Counted from the first letter of the stretch, positions 1 to 8,011 are shown. The stretch is 34,534 nucleotides of DNA from Candidatus Kuenenia stuttgartensis (GCA_945861465.1 CAMAVB010000054.1:1-34534); one strand, 5' to 3'. Made by a program: numbers and translations. Notes: generated from the sequence alone by a model not told the origin.

Positions 1-35
1 ATGGAGTTGCTCACACAAGAACAGAGGGTTAACAA

Positions 36-911
36 GTGTCGATCTGGCCGAAGCTAAGCATTGGGTTTGCAGTCTGTGCGGGATTCCTCATTCCGTTGAA
101 CCAATCAATTCCGCAGGCTGATTTGGAAGACGCTGCGAAGCCGACTGCATTGCATTCGCAATTGATGGTAAGAAACGAGGGTGTACGACCATCCGTGCTT
201 GCTGTGACAGACTCCCTTTCGAACACAACGGAAGCTTTCACGAGTATGCGAGCAGCCCTCGCGATTGCAAAGTTACGAGCTCGTGAGCTGACGAGCTACA
301 CCGCCATCCTTGAAATGCAGGAGGAAGTGAATGGAAATCTAAGGGCTATGGATAGCATCGAGATCAAACTTCGTCAGCAGCCTTTCAGTGTCTATATGCG
401 TTGGACTGACAATGACCAGGAGGCTCTCTTTGTGCGTGGCAGGAATGAAGATCGTCTGCTCGCAAAGCCCGTCGGCGGTCTGGCTTCCCTGAAGCGGCTA
501 TGGAGACTCAATCCGGATAGCCGCATGGCAAAACAGTCGTGCCGCTATCCCATCACAGATTCGGGGATTGAAAACCTGGTGAATCGCGTTTACGAGTTTT
601 ATGCGGCCCGTAGCGATTGGTCATCCGCTGTGAACTGCAGTGTATCGAAATTGTCTGAGTCGGGTGACATCGTGACCGAATACTGCCTGCAATTTCGGGA
701 CAAGAGTGTTTCACCCGAGTATCTGAAAAGTCGACTCTGCTTCGAACAGGCAACAGGACTGCTGATTGTCGTCGAGAATTTTGGATGGACCGATGAAGAG
801 TCTCCTCGAATTGTGGAACACTATGCCTACCGCGCGATTGATCAGACTGCCACGCTGAGTGACCGCGACTTTGACGAGAAGAATTCAGAATACGAATTCG
901 TCGCACGTTGA
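36..911 (+). CDS. DUF1571 family protein, probably exported
   Basis: A 291-residue protein of the DUF1571 family, known mainly from planctomycetes and of unknown biochemical role. The recognisable core runs from about residue 85 to 260: a stretch on how the protein modifies a 'YMRWTD' segment, then a 'LFVRGRNEDRLLAKP' strand, the 'SRYPIT'-like signature (here CRYPITDSGIENL) and a C-terminal 'YAYRAI' strand, which together resemble LolA/outer-membrane-lipoprotein-sorting beta folds. Residues 7-25 are hydrophobic and may be a signal sequence. The start is GTG with an AGAGGG ribosome site about 8 bases upstream; the first bases of the window lie just before it. It is followed after 41 bases by the DUF1003 gene on the same strand, so the two may be cotranscribed. 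Family assignment is firm; function is not known. Confidence 0.8.
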   Translation: MSIWPKLSIGFAVCAGFLIPLNQSIPQADLEDAAKPTALHSQLMVRNEGVRPSVLAVTDSLSNTTEAFTSMRAALAIAKLRARELTSYTAILEMQEEVNGNLRAMDSIEIKLRQQPFSVYMRWTDNDQEALFVRGRNEDRLLAKPVGGLASLKRLWRLNPDSRMAKQSCRYPITDSGIENLVNRVYEFYAARSDWSSAVNCSVSKLSESGDIVTEYCLQFRDKSVSPEYLKSRLCFEQATGLLIVVENFGWTDEESPRIVEHYAYRAIDQTATLSDRDFDEKNSEYEFVAR

Positions 912-952
912 CGAGTTGCGCTCCATGAAGTGAGAGTAGAAGGCCGTCAAGC

Positions 953-1537
953 ATGTCGTCGATTCAGATTTCCACAACCGCGAAAAAGAATATCGAAGCG
1001 ATCGCTCATGTCGAGCACGAACTGCACGGACGACGCTCAAGGTTGGAAAGAGTCGGGGATGGAATTGCAGCATTCTTCGGCAGCCTGTGGTTCATCGCCG
1101 CTCACACGGTATTCCTCCTCATCTGGATCGTACTGAACAGTGGACTGCTGCCCCGACTCATAGCATTCGACCCATGCCCATTCTCGTTCCTTGGCTTAAT
1201 CATCGGTATTGAATTTATCTTCCTGACCACCTTTGTGTTGATGAATCAGAATCTGCAATCCGGACGTCAGGAAAAGTGGGGCCACTTGACCCTTCAGGTC
1301 TGTCTGCTGGCCGAACAGGAAGTGACAAAGAACATGCAAATGCTGCATCAGATTTGCCAGCACTTGAAGATGAAGAACCTCGAGGTTGACGAGGAGTTGG
1401 AGGATCTGACACAAGCGACGCAGGTCACAACGCTCGTGCAGGAGATCGAAAAGGCCCGTGAAGTCGGCGAGGAATTGATCGAACAACTGGACAAGCTGCA
1501 AGATGATCTCAGCCATCCGCACGATGCCTCCGATTGA
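953..1537 (+). CDS. DUF1003 family membrane protein
   Basis: A 194-residue DUF1003 protein. Two adjacent membrane helices sit at about residues 41-62 (FFGSLWFIAAHTVFLLIWIV) and 77-97 (FLGLIIGIEFIFLTTFVLMN), followed by the family-typical cytoplasmic NQNLQSGRQEKW segment and a long charged helix of about 90 residues likely to form a coiled coil. The conserved 'FDPxPFxFL' loop between the helices is present as FDPCPFSFL. Members are small inner-membrane proteins of unknown function, often near stress or transport genes. Length is usual for the family. It follows the DUF1571 gene with a 41-base gap on the same strand. Confidence 0.85.
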   Translation: MSSIQISTTAKKNIEAIAHVEHELHGRRSRLERVGDGIAAFFGSLWFIAAHTVFLLIWIVLNSGLLPRLIAFDPCPFSFLGLIIGIEFIFLTTFVLMNQNLQSGRQEKWGHLTLQVCLLAEQEVTKNMQMLHQICQHLKMKNLEVDEELEDLTQATQVTTLVQEIEKAREVGEELIEQLDKLQDDLSHPHDASD

Positions 1538-1788
1538 TGTGAAACATTTGACTGAAATGCTGCCGCGTGCGAAGTCTTTCCGTGCCGCCATCGCAATTGA
1601 ATTCCCTCTTTCATTTCAGTCTTAAAAAGTTTTTTCGACCGTTTTCGTCGTGATTTTGCCATTCGTCATTCCGAACTGCCGGCTTCTTTTGCCCTTTGCA
1701 TGTGCATGCAGAACAGCAAAGGTTGCCGACCGGGCTTCGGGCAGTTGTTCTGGCCGGTGCATTGTGAATTAGAACCCCTAAAACAACC

Positions 1789-1950
1789 ATGCTGGCGGCT
1801 GTCTTCTGGACGTGGTTGTGGGGACCGATGGGACTTTTGCTGGCGACGCCCCTGACTGTCTGCGTTCTAGTGGTTGGCAAGCACGTTCCGCAACTTTCGT
1901 TTCTGAACATTTTGCTTGGGACTGACCCCGTATTCGCTTTCCGTCGGTGA
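1789..1950 (+). pseudogene. relic of an AI-2E family permease (C-terminal membrane segment)
   Basis: Translation from 1789 gives about 53 residues that match the last membrane segment of AI-2E/PerM-type permeases: AVFWTWLWGPMGLLLATPL, then the family 'VGKHVPQLSFLNILLGTDP' signature, and a stop. The same region of the intact permease in this window (about 15.76-15.91 kb, minus strand) reads FWGYLWGPIGLVMSAPI and GKNIPQLAFLNLLLGSEP, so this is a relative rather than a copy: the relic is closer to the WTWLWGP subfamily. Nothing upstream in any frame encodes the other helices, so this is a deletion remnant. Confidence 0.75.
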
Positions 1951-2194
1951 AGCTCGTTGCGGGATTGTGGGACTCAACTGGTGATCTGAACAAGGCACAG
2001 GATCGCATCGGTTGCGGAGCGACAGTTGTTTCGACCCTGGCCGACGCATTGAAAGAAATCCTGCTGATGAGCGGGTCTCATTTTTCGCAGCCCGATCAGC
2101 CGTCACTGCCCGAGTGCGATCCAAAGATGACCGCAAGGGCCTGATCGCATCCATTCTGCTCTCAATCCTGGACGACGACATCGATCAGTGGCAG

Positions 2195-2962
2195 GTGCGG
2201 CAACAAACCCCGCTGTTTCACTGGACAGTCAAGGAACTTCGAAACGAAGATTCACTATCCGGCCAAGCCGGCGCGCATCCGGTTGGCACGGGTGTCGGTG
2301 CAGCATTGGGTGGAGCAGCGACTGGAGCCGCTGCAGGCGCTGTCGCCGGGCCCATCGGAGCTGCAGCCGGTGCCGCTGTGGGCGCAGTTGCTGGCGGACT
2401 AGCCGGTAAGGGTGTCGCAGAGAGTTATGATCCCACTGTCGAAATCGAGTATTGGCGAAACGAATACAGAGCACGTCCCTACTATTCGGACGACTACACG
2501 TTTGCCGACTATGAACCTGCGTATCGTGCCGGCGTCGTATCGCGCGCTAACGATTCGGATGCAACATGGCTGGATGCCGAACCCGATATCCACGCCAGTT
2601 GGGAAAAACAAAACCGCCAGCCGAAGCTGACATGGAAGCAGGCAAGACACGCAGCTCAGGATGCAACCGAGTTCCCACGCGGACGAACAAGCCACGATAA
2701 GTTGATTTTGGTTGCTGCGATCTCGTTGAGTTCGCGGACAAGCATCAACAGTCACAAGGTACGTGCGGCAGGTTTCCTGCCGCACTTTTGTTTTATCGGG
2801 CTTGCTTATGTCGGCAAGTCGCCCGAGTACCCAGGATGCTACTCCACGCTCGGCTTTGGTGGGAACGGAATTACTTTCAGCGTCATCGCGACGAATCTGA
2901 TTTCTGAATTGGTACGCGGCCATGAGCCGGAAGACGGTCAATTGTTTCGATTTGGCCGATAG
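2195..2962 (+). CDS. glycine-zipper family protein, start and end uncertain
   Basis: The recognisable part spans about 2250-2680. It has an 'AGAHPVGTGVGAA' lead, a Gly/Ala zipper of about 45 residues (about 2280-2410) that can insert in or pack against membranes, and a C-terminal module with EYWRNEYRARPYY, FADYEPAYRAGV and LTWKQARHAAQDA. This combination defines a widespread small protein family of unknown function, seen in stress-related clusters. The open frame extends upstream to 2012 and downstream to 2962, but neither extension resembles the family, and a strong terminator lies inside it at 2763-2794. The true stop is therefore probably near 2705, reached by a one-base frame change (finding below). 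The GTG at 2195 is the nearest plausible start, without a good ribosome site. Confidence 0.6.
   Translation: MRQQTPLFHWTVKELRNEDSLSGQAGAHPVGTGVGAALGGAATGAAAGAVAGPIGAAAGAAVGAVAGGLAGKGVAESYDPTVEIEYWRNEYRARPYYSDDYTFADYEPAYRAGVVSRANDSDATWLDAEPDIHASWEKQNRQPKLTWKQARHAAQDATEFPRGRTSHDKLILVAAISLSSRTSINSHKVRAAGFLPHFCFIGLAYVGKSPEYPGCYSTLGFGGNGITFSVIATNLISELVRGHEPEDGQLFRFGR
2763..2794 (+). terminator. Rho-independent terminator
   Basis: A perfect 10-base stem (GTGCGGCAGG / CCTGCCGCAC) closes a TTT loop and is followed by TTTTGTTTT. It faces rightwards and would end the glycine-zipper transcript, although the open reading frame of that gene continues through it. Confidence 0.85.
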
Positions 2963-3032
2963 CGCCTGCGGCATCGCCAGGTCGCCTGGCCACGAGACCC
3001 CTGATTCTATCTGTCCCTTTTGATTCTGTCAT

Positions 3033-3068
3033 CGACGACGACGATGCGGCGGGCCGTCGTGGTCGTCG
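3033..3068 (-). terminator. possible hairpin terminator after the hybrid kinase
   Basis: CGACGACGACG pairs with CGTCGTGGTCGTCG across a short GC-rich loop, about 50 bases past the kinase stop codon. There is no clear T run on the minus strand, so it may be a weak or Rho-dependent end. Confidence 0.3.
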
Positions 3069-3119
3069 GGTGGCTGGAAATGAAGAATTCCTCACACTGT
3101 CTTGGGACGATTGGTCGCC

Positions 3120-5147
3120 TCACGCCTTCACGGAATCCAGTTCGGCCAGCAGCTTCATCAGGGCTTGCGGGTCCACCGGCTTGACCATGTGGTGATCGAA
3201 CCCCGCCTCCTGCGACTTCCGCCGGTCGTTGTCCTGTCCCCAGCCCGTCACGGCGATGAGGATCATTTTCTTGTCCCAAGCCTGAGGCTTCATCTGGCGA
3301 CAGGCCTCGTAGCCGTTCAGTTTCGGCAGGCCGATGTCGCACAGCACCACATGGGGCTGGAACTCCCTCGCCGCGGTCACGGCCTCTTCGCCGTCATGGG
3401 CCGTGTGGATGTTGTTGCCCATCATCTTGAGCAGCATCGCCAAGCTCTCGGCGGCGTCCCGGTTGTCGTCCACCACCAGGATGCGGAGGTCGGAGGTCGG
3501 CTGGGCCTTGTCGCCGTCGTCGCTCACCTGGCGCGGGTAGGTTTGCTCCACGACGGTCGGCAGGCGGACCACGAACTCGCTGCCCTGGCCCAGCCCGCCG
3601 CTCCTGGCTTCGACGCTTCCGCCGTGCATCTCGACCAACCGCTTCACCAGACACAAGCCGATGCCCAGCCCGCCCTGCGACCGGGACAACGCCCCCTCGA
3701 CCTGCGAGAACATCTCGAAGATGGTCGGCAGCTTGTCGGCGGGGATGCCGATGCCCGTGTCCGTCACCGACACCACCACAAACGGAGTGTCGAGTGTGGA
3801 GTGGCGAGTGGCGAGTGAAGAAGGGTTCTCTGGCTCCTCGCTCGTCACTCGCCACTCGACTCTCGCCACTAATTCGATCCGGCCGCCGCGCTCGGTGTAC
3901 TTCGCGGCATTGTTGAGCAGGTTCAGGAACACCTGCGCCAGACGAGTCAGATCGGCGTCCACGATCACGGTGCCGGGCGGCAGCGTCACCGTCAGTTCGT
4001 GGCCCATGCTCTCGATGAGCGGGCGGCTCGTCTCGACGGCCCCCTGCACGATTTTCGCCAGTTCGACTTGCTCCCGCTTGAGTTCGATCTTGCCCTGATT
4101 GATGCGGCTGATGTCCATCAGGTCGTCGATCAGCCGGGCCATCGCCTGCGTCTGCCGGTCGATGATATCCCTCGCCCAGTGCAACTCCTGGATGTCCGGT
4201 CCTTTCATGCGCAGGATTTCAACGGCGTTCCGCACCGGGGCCAGCGGGTTGCGGAGCTCGTGAGCCAGCGTCGCCAGGAACTCGTTCTTGCGCCGGTCGG
4301 CCTCTTTCAATGCCGCCTCGGCCTCCTTGTGCTCGGTGATGTCAGCGCGGATAACCACATACTGGCGCGGTTTTCCCTCCTCGTTGAGGAACGGCACGAT
4401 GGTGGTGTCCACCCAGTAGAAGGAGCCGTCCTTGGCGCGGTTCTTGATTTCCCCCTGCCACACACGGCCTTGCGAGATCGTCGTCCACAGGTCGCGGATG
4501 AATTCCTTCGCATGGAAGCCGGAGTTGATGATGCGGTGGTCCTGTCCCAGCAATTCTTCTCGCGCATACTTCGAGATCGCACAGAACTTGTCGTTCACGA
4601 ACGTGATCCGGCCCCGCGCATCGGTGATGGCTACGATCGCGTGCTCGTCGAGCGCGGTTCGCAATTGGGCGACCTCTTTGAACGAAGCGTTCAGCGCCGC
4701 GTTGGCCCGCTCCAGTTCCGCCGTCCGATCGGCGACTTTCCGCTCCAGCTCGTCGGCGTGCCGTTTCTGTTGCAGGGCGTAGCGGATTGATCGTTCTAAG
4801 ACCGCGGCGTCGATCTTTCCTTTTACCAGGAAGTCGGACGCTCCGGCGTCCAGCGCTTGGAGCGCCAGGTCGCGATCTCCCTGTCCCGTAAGAAGTATCA
4901 TCGGGGCCTTGCACCCAAGGCGCAAACCCTCGCGCAGCAACTTGAGTCCGTCGCCCTTGCCCAGCCGATAATCGACCAGAAAGGCGTCGTGCTCGCCACG
5001 CGTGATCGCATCCAGGCCGGCGTCGAAGTCAGAGACCCACTCCAGGACAATCTTGTTCTCAGGGTCGTCTCCCAGCAACTCGCGCGTCAGGTAGTAGTCG
5101 TCCGGGTCGTCCTCGATCAGGAGCACCCGGACTGTGCCGTTATCCAT
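3120..5147 (-). CDS. hybrid histidine kinase, REC-PAS-HisKA-HATPase-REC
   Basis: A 675-residue cytoplasmic hybrid kinase. Domains in order: receiver (1-120; acidic pair in LLIEDDPDD, phospho-Asp 59 in FLVDY, Lys 109), coiled coil (125-165), PAS (about 165-275, ending in the PAC-type 'RADITEHKEAEAAL'), HisKA with His 296 in LATLAHELRNPLAP, HATPase with N-box NAAKYTERGG, DTGIGI and GGLGIGLCLVKR, and a second receiver (about 555-675, VVDDNRDAAESL, CDIGLPKLNGYEACR). Start chosen at 5147 because the upstream gene ends inside ATGGATAA, giving an 8-base overlap; an in-frame ATG lies 9 bases earlier. About 25 extra residues sit inside the ATPase domain and come from an inverted repeat. It is the last gene of a three-gene signalling operon. 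Its last 1.1 kb nearly duplicates the kinase at 8012-10447. Confidence 0.9.
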   Translation of the reverse strand: MDNGTVRVLLIEDDPDDYYLTRELLGDDPENKIVLEWVSDFDAGLDAITRGEHDAFLVDYRLGKGDGLKLLREGLRLGCKAPMILLTGQGDRDLALQALDAGASDFLVKGKIDAAVLERSIRYALQQKRHADELERKVADRTAELERANAALNASFKEVAQLRTALDEHAIVAITDARGRITFVNDKFCAISKYAREELLGQDHRIINSGFHAKEFIRDLWTTISQGRVWQGEIKNRAKDGSFYWVDTTIVPFLNEEGKPRQYVVIRADITEHKEAEAALKEADRRKNEFLATLAHELRNPLAPVRNAVEILRMKGPDIQELHWARDIIDRQTQAMARLIDDLMDISRINQGKIELKREQVELAKIVQGAVETSRPLIESMGHELTVTLPPGTVIVDADLTRLAQVFLNLLNNAAKYTERGGRIELVARVEWRVTSEEPENPSSLATRHSTLDTPFVVVSVTDTGIGIPADKLPTIFEMFSQVEGALSRSQGGLGIGLCLVKRLVEMHGGSVEARSGGLGQGSEFVVRLPTVVEQTYPRQVSDDGDKAQPTSDLRILVVDDNRDAAESLAMLLKMMGNNIHTAHDGEEAVTAAREFQPHVVLCDIGLPKLNGYEACRQMKPQAWDKKMILIAVTGWGQDNDRRKSQEAGFDHHMVKPVDPQALMKLLAELDSVKA
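3785..3870. repeat. GAGTGGCGAGTG inverted repeat inside a kinase gene
   Basis: The left arm holds repeated GAGTG/GCGAGTG units (3785-3818) and the right arm (3845-3870) is close to its reverse complement, with CGAGTGGCGAGTGA shared by both. The element lies in frame within the HATPase domain of the kinase at 3120-5147. The paralogous kinase lacks it at the equivalent place (about 8665-8700), so it is an insertion. Confidence 0.75.
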
Positions 5148-5610
5148 TCTCGCCGCCATTCCCATCGCCGGGCAATTCCACAATCTCCAGCCAATATTTG
5201 CCGACCGTCTTGATGACCTCGGCCATCCCGGCGAACGTCACCGGCTTAGTGATATAAGACGCCGCTCCCAGGTTGTAGGTCCGGTAGATGTCCTCCTCAG
5301 CCTTCGAGGTCGTCAAGACGACGATGCGGAGGCACTTGAGATTCGGGTCGGCCTTAATCTCCTTGAGCGCCTCGCGACCGTCCTTCTTCGGCATGTTCAG
5401 GTCGAGCAGGATCAGCCCCGGACGCGGCGACGTGGCTGGGTCGCTGTACTTGCCCCGACGTTGCAGGTAGTCCATCAACTCCACGCCGTCTTCGACGAAG
5501 CGCAAGTCGTTCGCCAGCCGGCTTTCCTCGAACGCCTCCTTCGTCATCAGACGGTCGTCGGCGTCATCGTCCGCCATCAGGATGGTGATCGGCTTGCTGG
5601 ATTTTTCCAT
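5140..5610 (-). CDS. single-domain response regulator, Rcp1/CheY-like
   Basis: A 156-residue stand-alone receiver with no output domain. Acidic residues are in ILMADDDADD (Asp 14-16), the phospho-acceptor is Asp 70 in LILLDLNMPKKDGRE, the switch Thr is Thr 100 in VVLTTS and the Lys is Lys 122 in YITKPV. The LDLNMP and 'DGVELMDYLQRRGKYSD' segments are typical of Rcp1-type partners of phytochrome-like kinases. It starts within the 3' end of the upstream kinase (47-base overlap), with AGAGGAAAAG four bases before ATG, and overlaps the downstream hybrid kinase by 8 bases, so translation is probably coupled. The likely role is to shuttle phosphate between the two flanking kinases or act by protein contact; partners are inferred from position. 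Confidence 0.9.
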   Translation of the reverse strand: MEKSSKPITILMADDDADDRLMTKEAFEESRLANDLRFVEDGVELMDYLQRRGKYSDPATSPRPGLILLDLNMPKKDGREALKEIKADPNLKCLRIVVLTTSKAEEDIYRTYNLGAASYITKPVTFAGMAEVIKTVGKYWLEIVELPGDGNGGENG

Positions 5611-7060
5611 GATGCTTTTCCTCTTTTGATTGTTGAACAGGGAGCGTCACCAGAAACGTGGCCCCTTGGTCCGGGGCGCTCTTTGCCGTGATCGAGCCGC
5701 CGTGCCGCTCGACGATCTTGTGGCAGATGGCGAGACCCACGCCCGTGCCCTCGTACTCCTGTCGGCTGTGTAGCCGCTGATAGACTTCGAAGATACGGTC
5801 GAGATAGATCTCATCGAAACCGATGCCGTTGTCGCACACGGCGATCTCGTAGCGCAGGTCCGTCCGTCCATTGCCGGAAGCGCCGTTCAGGAGCCGAGCC
5901 TCGACCCGGACGAGGGGTGGCTCGGCGGGCTTGTGGAACTTCAGCGCGTTTGCGACGAGGTTCTGTAACAACTGTCGCATTTGTGACGGGTCGGCGTCGA
6001 TCGTGGGAAGCGACCCCACTTCCACCCGCCCGCCAGACTGCTGCAGGCGGCCCTCAAGGTCGGAGACCACTTCCCGCGCCGTCGCCGCGAGATCGACCGG
6101 GACGAACGGCTGGGCCTTAGTCGTCACGCGCGAGAAGGTCAGCAGGGCGTCGATGAGGTTCCGCATCCGGGCGGCCGACGCCTGCATGCGCTCCACGTAC
6201 TCGCGTCCCTGCTCTCCCAGGCCATCGGCGTATTTGGCCTGGAGCCGATCGCCGAACGCCTGGATTTTTCGCAAGGGCTCCTGGAGGTCGTGGGATGCGA
6301 CCGATGCGAACTGCTCCAGTTCCCGGTTACTGCGCCCCAGAGCTTCCATGGAGGCGGCCAGTTCCGCAGTCCTTTCTCGCACCCGATTTTCCAACGTGTC
6401 ATGGGCCTCTTGCAACTGCTCGGCTTGCTCGGCAACGGCGCGCTCGCCCCTGACGACAGCATTGCCAATCACCCCGCTCGTCACCGCGGCGAGGACCACG
6501 CCCACGATCAGCAGGATCAAGGCGAAGCCCACGATCGTCTGCACGTCTTGCTGGGCCGCATCCCTGCGGGCGTCGTACGACTCCACGGCATCGACCTGCA
6601 TTTCATCGTCCAACAACTTCTCCAGGCCGGTGCGCAGGACGTACAACTTTTTCGAGTCCTCCAGATTCGCTGGGCGGTTTTCGGCGTCCAGCAAAAGGCT
6701 CTGGCCGAGTTTCTGGAACTCCTGCCACAAGGGGGCGAAGCGTCCCGCCATATCCCGCTGCCGGTCGGTCGTCGCCAGGCTTTCGTATTCTTTCAACTGC
6801 CGTTCCACTTGGGCGGCTTCAGTGATCGCGTCCCGCCGAGCCTGCGGCTCACCCGTCTGGAGAAAAGCCCGCACGTTCAGAGCGTAGCCAAGAGTGTTGA
6901 TCTCCAACTGCCGTGCCTCCGCACTGAGGTTGCGAGCGTTCGCCATCTTGCCCACCTGTTCTTCGATGGACCGGACCCGGACGATGATCGCCACGCTCGA
7001 CAGCACCATCAGGGCCGTCAACGTCCCGAAGCCCAGCCACAACTTCTGCGAGGTCGTCAT
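5564..7060 (-). CDS. membrane histidine kinase, CHASE3-like sensor with phytochrome-type transmitter
   Basis: About 498 residues from the start at 7060, which has GGAAAAG six bases upstream; the open frame extends 24 codons further through a tetranucleotide-repeat stretch. Membrane helices lie at about 8-28 and 175-198, flanking a helical periplasmic domain with the NTLGYALNVRAFLQTGE region typical of CHASE3 sensors. A coiled coil (205-250) leads to the HisKA with His 257 in ASVASHDLQEPLRKI, the signature of Cph1/bacteriophytochrome-type transmitters, and a HATPase with NALKFH, CDNGIGFD and GTGVGLAICHKIVERHGG. No receiver is attached; the next gene supplies one. It is the first gene of the operon with the Rcp1-like regulator and the hybrid kinase. 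The signal sensed is unknown. Confidence 0.88.
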   Translation of the reverse strand: MTTSQKLWLGFGTLTALMVLSSVAIIVRVRSIEEQVGKMANARNLSAEARQLEINTLGYALNVRAFLQTGEPQARRDAITEAAQVERQLKEYESLATTDRQRDMAGRFAPLWQEFQKLGQSLLLDAENRPANLEDSKKLYVLRTGLEKLLDDEMQVDAVESYDARRDAAQQDVQTIVGFALILLIVGVVLAAVTSGVIGNAVVRGERAVAEQAEQLQEAHDTLENRVRERTAELAASMEALGRSNRELEQFASVASHDLQEPLRKIQAFGDRLQAKYADGLGEQGREYVERMQASAARMRNLIDALLTFSRVTTKAQPFVPVDLAATAREVVSDLEGRLQQSGGRVEVGSLPTIDADPSQMRQLLQNLVANALKFHKPAEPPLVRVEARLLNGASGNGRTDLRYEIAVCDNGIGFDEIYLDRIFEVYQRLHSRQEYEGTGVGLAICHKIVERHGGSITAKSAPDQGATFLVTLPVQQSKEEKHHGKIQQADHHPDGGR

Positions 7061-7097
7061 GCGTTGCTTTTCCGCGCCTCGTGCCGTGCGCTGCGCA

Positions 7098-7121
7098 GGT
7101 CGGTTGGTCGGTCGGTAGGTC
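7098..7121. repeat. imperfect tetranucleotide repeat, GGTC-type
   Basis: Six tandem four-base units on the plus strand (GGTC GGTT GGTC GGTC GGTA GGTC) lie 38-61 bases upstream of the chosen start of the membrane kinase. They are translated in the longer open frame of that gene. Confidence 0.6.
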
Positions 7122-7311
7122 GCATAGCGCATTCCAGTTCAAGTCGGTGACAGCGTTTTTTTGGGTGCCCGGCAAAAAGTGCTTGCACTCGGTTCTGGCC
7201 ACACGTCGCCGCTCAGCGTTTCCGCTTCGGGCATTGTAACCGATGGGCCGACTGATAAGTAGGGTTCCGCTGTTTTAATCGCCCAGACGCTGCATAGACC
7301 TTCTTTTCTAC

Positions 7312-7455
7312 TTCGCAACCCCAAAGGCACCAGAAGAAAAAGCAGAGTTTAAGCGAACCATCAAAGCTGTCCGCAACGACGTGCCGCGCGCCGGAGCACA
7401 CGGCAAGTTTACGGCCGAACAGATGATTCAGATCATGGCCTTCAGTTATGAGTCG
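7312..7455 (+). pseudogene. relic of an IS630-like transposase (HTH segment)
   Basis: In the plus frame that includes 7381, the translation has PRAGAHGKFTAEQMIQIMA preceded by a charged helix (APEEKAEFKRTIKAVRND). This resembles the 'R-x-G-x-P-x-x-F-T-x-E-Q-I' helix-turn-helix linker common in planctomycete IS630-family transposases. No catalytic DDE domain follows and no terminal repeats are seen; the frame loses similarity after about 7455. It would be a decayed fragment in the spacer between the two kinase blocks. Confidence 0.4.
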
Positions 7456-7585
7456 TCAGTCTGGTCGATAGTGGGGGACTGCACTCGTCGCGCAGAATTA
7501 TGCGAAACTGCGCGGCATCCTTTACTCCGCTTAGTCCTGCTCCGGCCACCCGATCCATCATCGCACGGCTGACCGCGCACTCGAA

Positions 7586-7777
7586 CTATTTTCTGTCGAG
7601 TTTGATATCGACGTCCACTTTGCCCGACCCTTTGGTGCGTTCTACTTCGATGTCGCCAGCCGGTGTTTCGATGTCAATGACTTTCTCTTTCTGCTCGCAC
7701 CCAGTGATCGTGATCATTGAACCAAGTACCAGCGGAATTGAAAGAAGGATCGGGAAGCCTTGTCGAATGGAATGCAT
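7586..7777 (-). CDS. small lipoprotein, 63 residues
   Basis: The start at 7777 is supported by AAAGGA eight bases upstream; the longer frame to 7831 lacks a ribosome site. The protein has an N-terminal Arg, a hydrophobic stretch (about residues 9-26) and a lipobox ITGC, so mature lipidated protein would begin at that Cys. The mature part is about 36 residues, highly charged: EQKEKVIDIETPAGDIEVER and a lysine-rich VDVDIKL tail. The cell surface or periplasmic face of a membrane is the likely place. The domain is not recognised. A sigma-54-type promoter at 7931-7948 reads towards it, with a leader of about 145 bases. Confidence 0.7.
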   Translation of the reverse strand: MHSIRQGFPILLSIPLVLGSMITITGCEQKEKVIDIETPAGDIEVERTKGSGKVDVDIKLDRK

Positions 7778-7930
7778 CAGATTAGTCCTTTGAAAAATGA
7801 TTGAGTAAAACTGCCTTGTCACGAAAACCAATCGCAGCCGTGGCCCGACTTTGACAGTAAGCTACACGGCGACAGCTCGCCGCTGGTGTACTCCTCATCC
7901 AGAAGCGGAGAAACACGCTGACCACGAACA

Positions 7931-7948
7931 GAGCAATGACTGTGCCAA
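7931..7948 (-). promoter_or_regulatory. sigma-54-type (-24/-12) promoter, copy 1
   Basis: Minus strand reads TTGGCACAGTCATTGCTC: a full TGGCAC -24 box and TTGC -12 box with the fixed GG-N10-GC spacing. The flanking 70 bases (7931-8003) match those around the second copy at 13847-13917. It points at the small lipoprotein gene. Confidence 0.7.
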
Positions 7949-8011
7949 ATGGAGATTTGCTGGCGTGCCTGCATTTCGCGGGAGAACGCTGTATTGGGAC
8001 GATCGGTCGCT

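Larger units (their letters stand above)
7061..7585. other. spacer between kinase operon and lipoprotein gene
   Basis: Apart from the tetranucleotide tract and the transposase relic, no gene is visible. GC is visibly lower than in the kinase genes on either side. The promoter of the kinase operon should lie in the left part, but no convincing -35/-10 pair was seen. Confidence 0.4.

Noticed and set aside
1-57. An 18-codon frame from the first ATG of the window to TAA at 57.
   Set aside because: Short, overlaps the DUF1571 start in another frame, and nothing upstream can be seen; could be the end of an earlier gene but unsupported.
3102-4790. Several long plus-strand frames (up to 263 codons) opposite the kinase genes, here and at 5.9-7.1 kb and 11.4-12.9 kb.
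   Set aside because: They are rich in His, Arg and Gln and follow the antisense of GC-rich coding DNA; all are shadows of the minus-strand kinase and kaiC genes.
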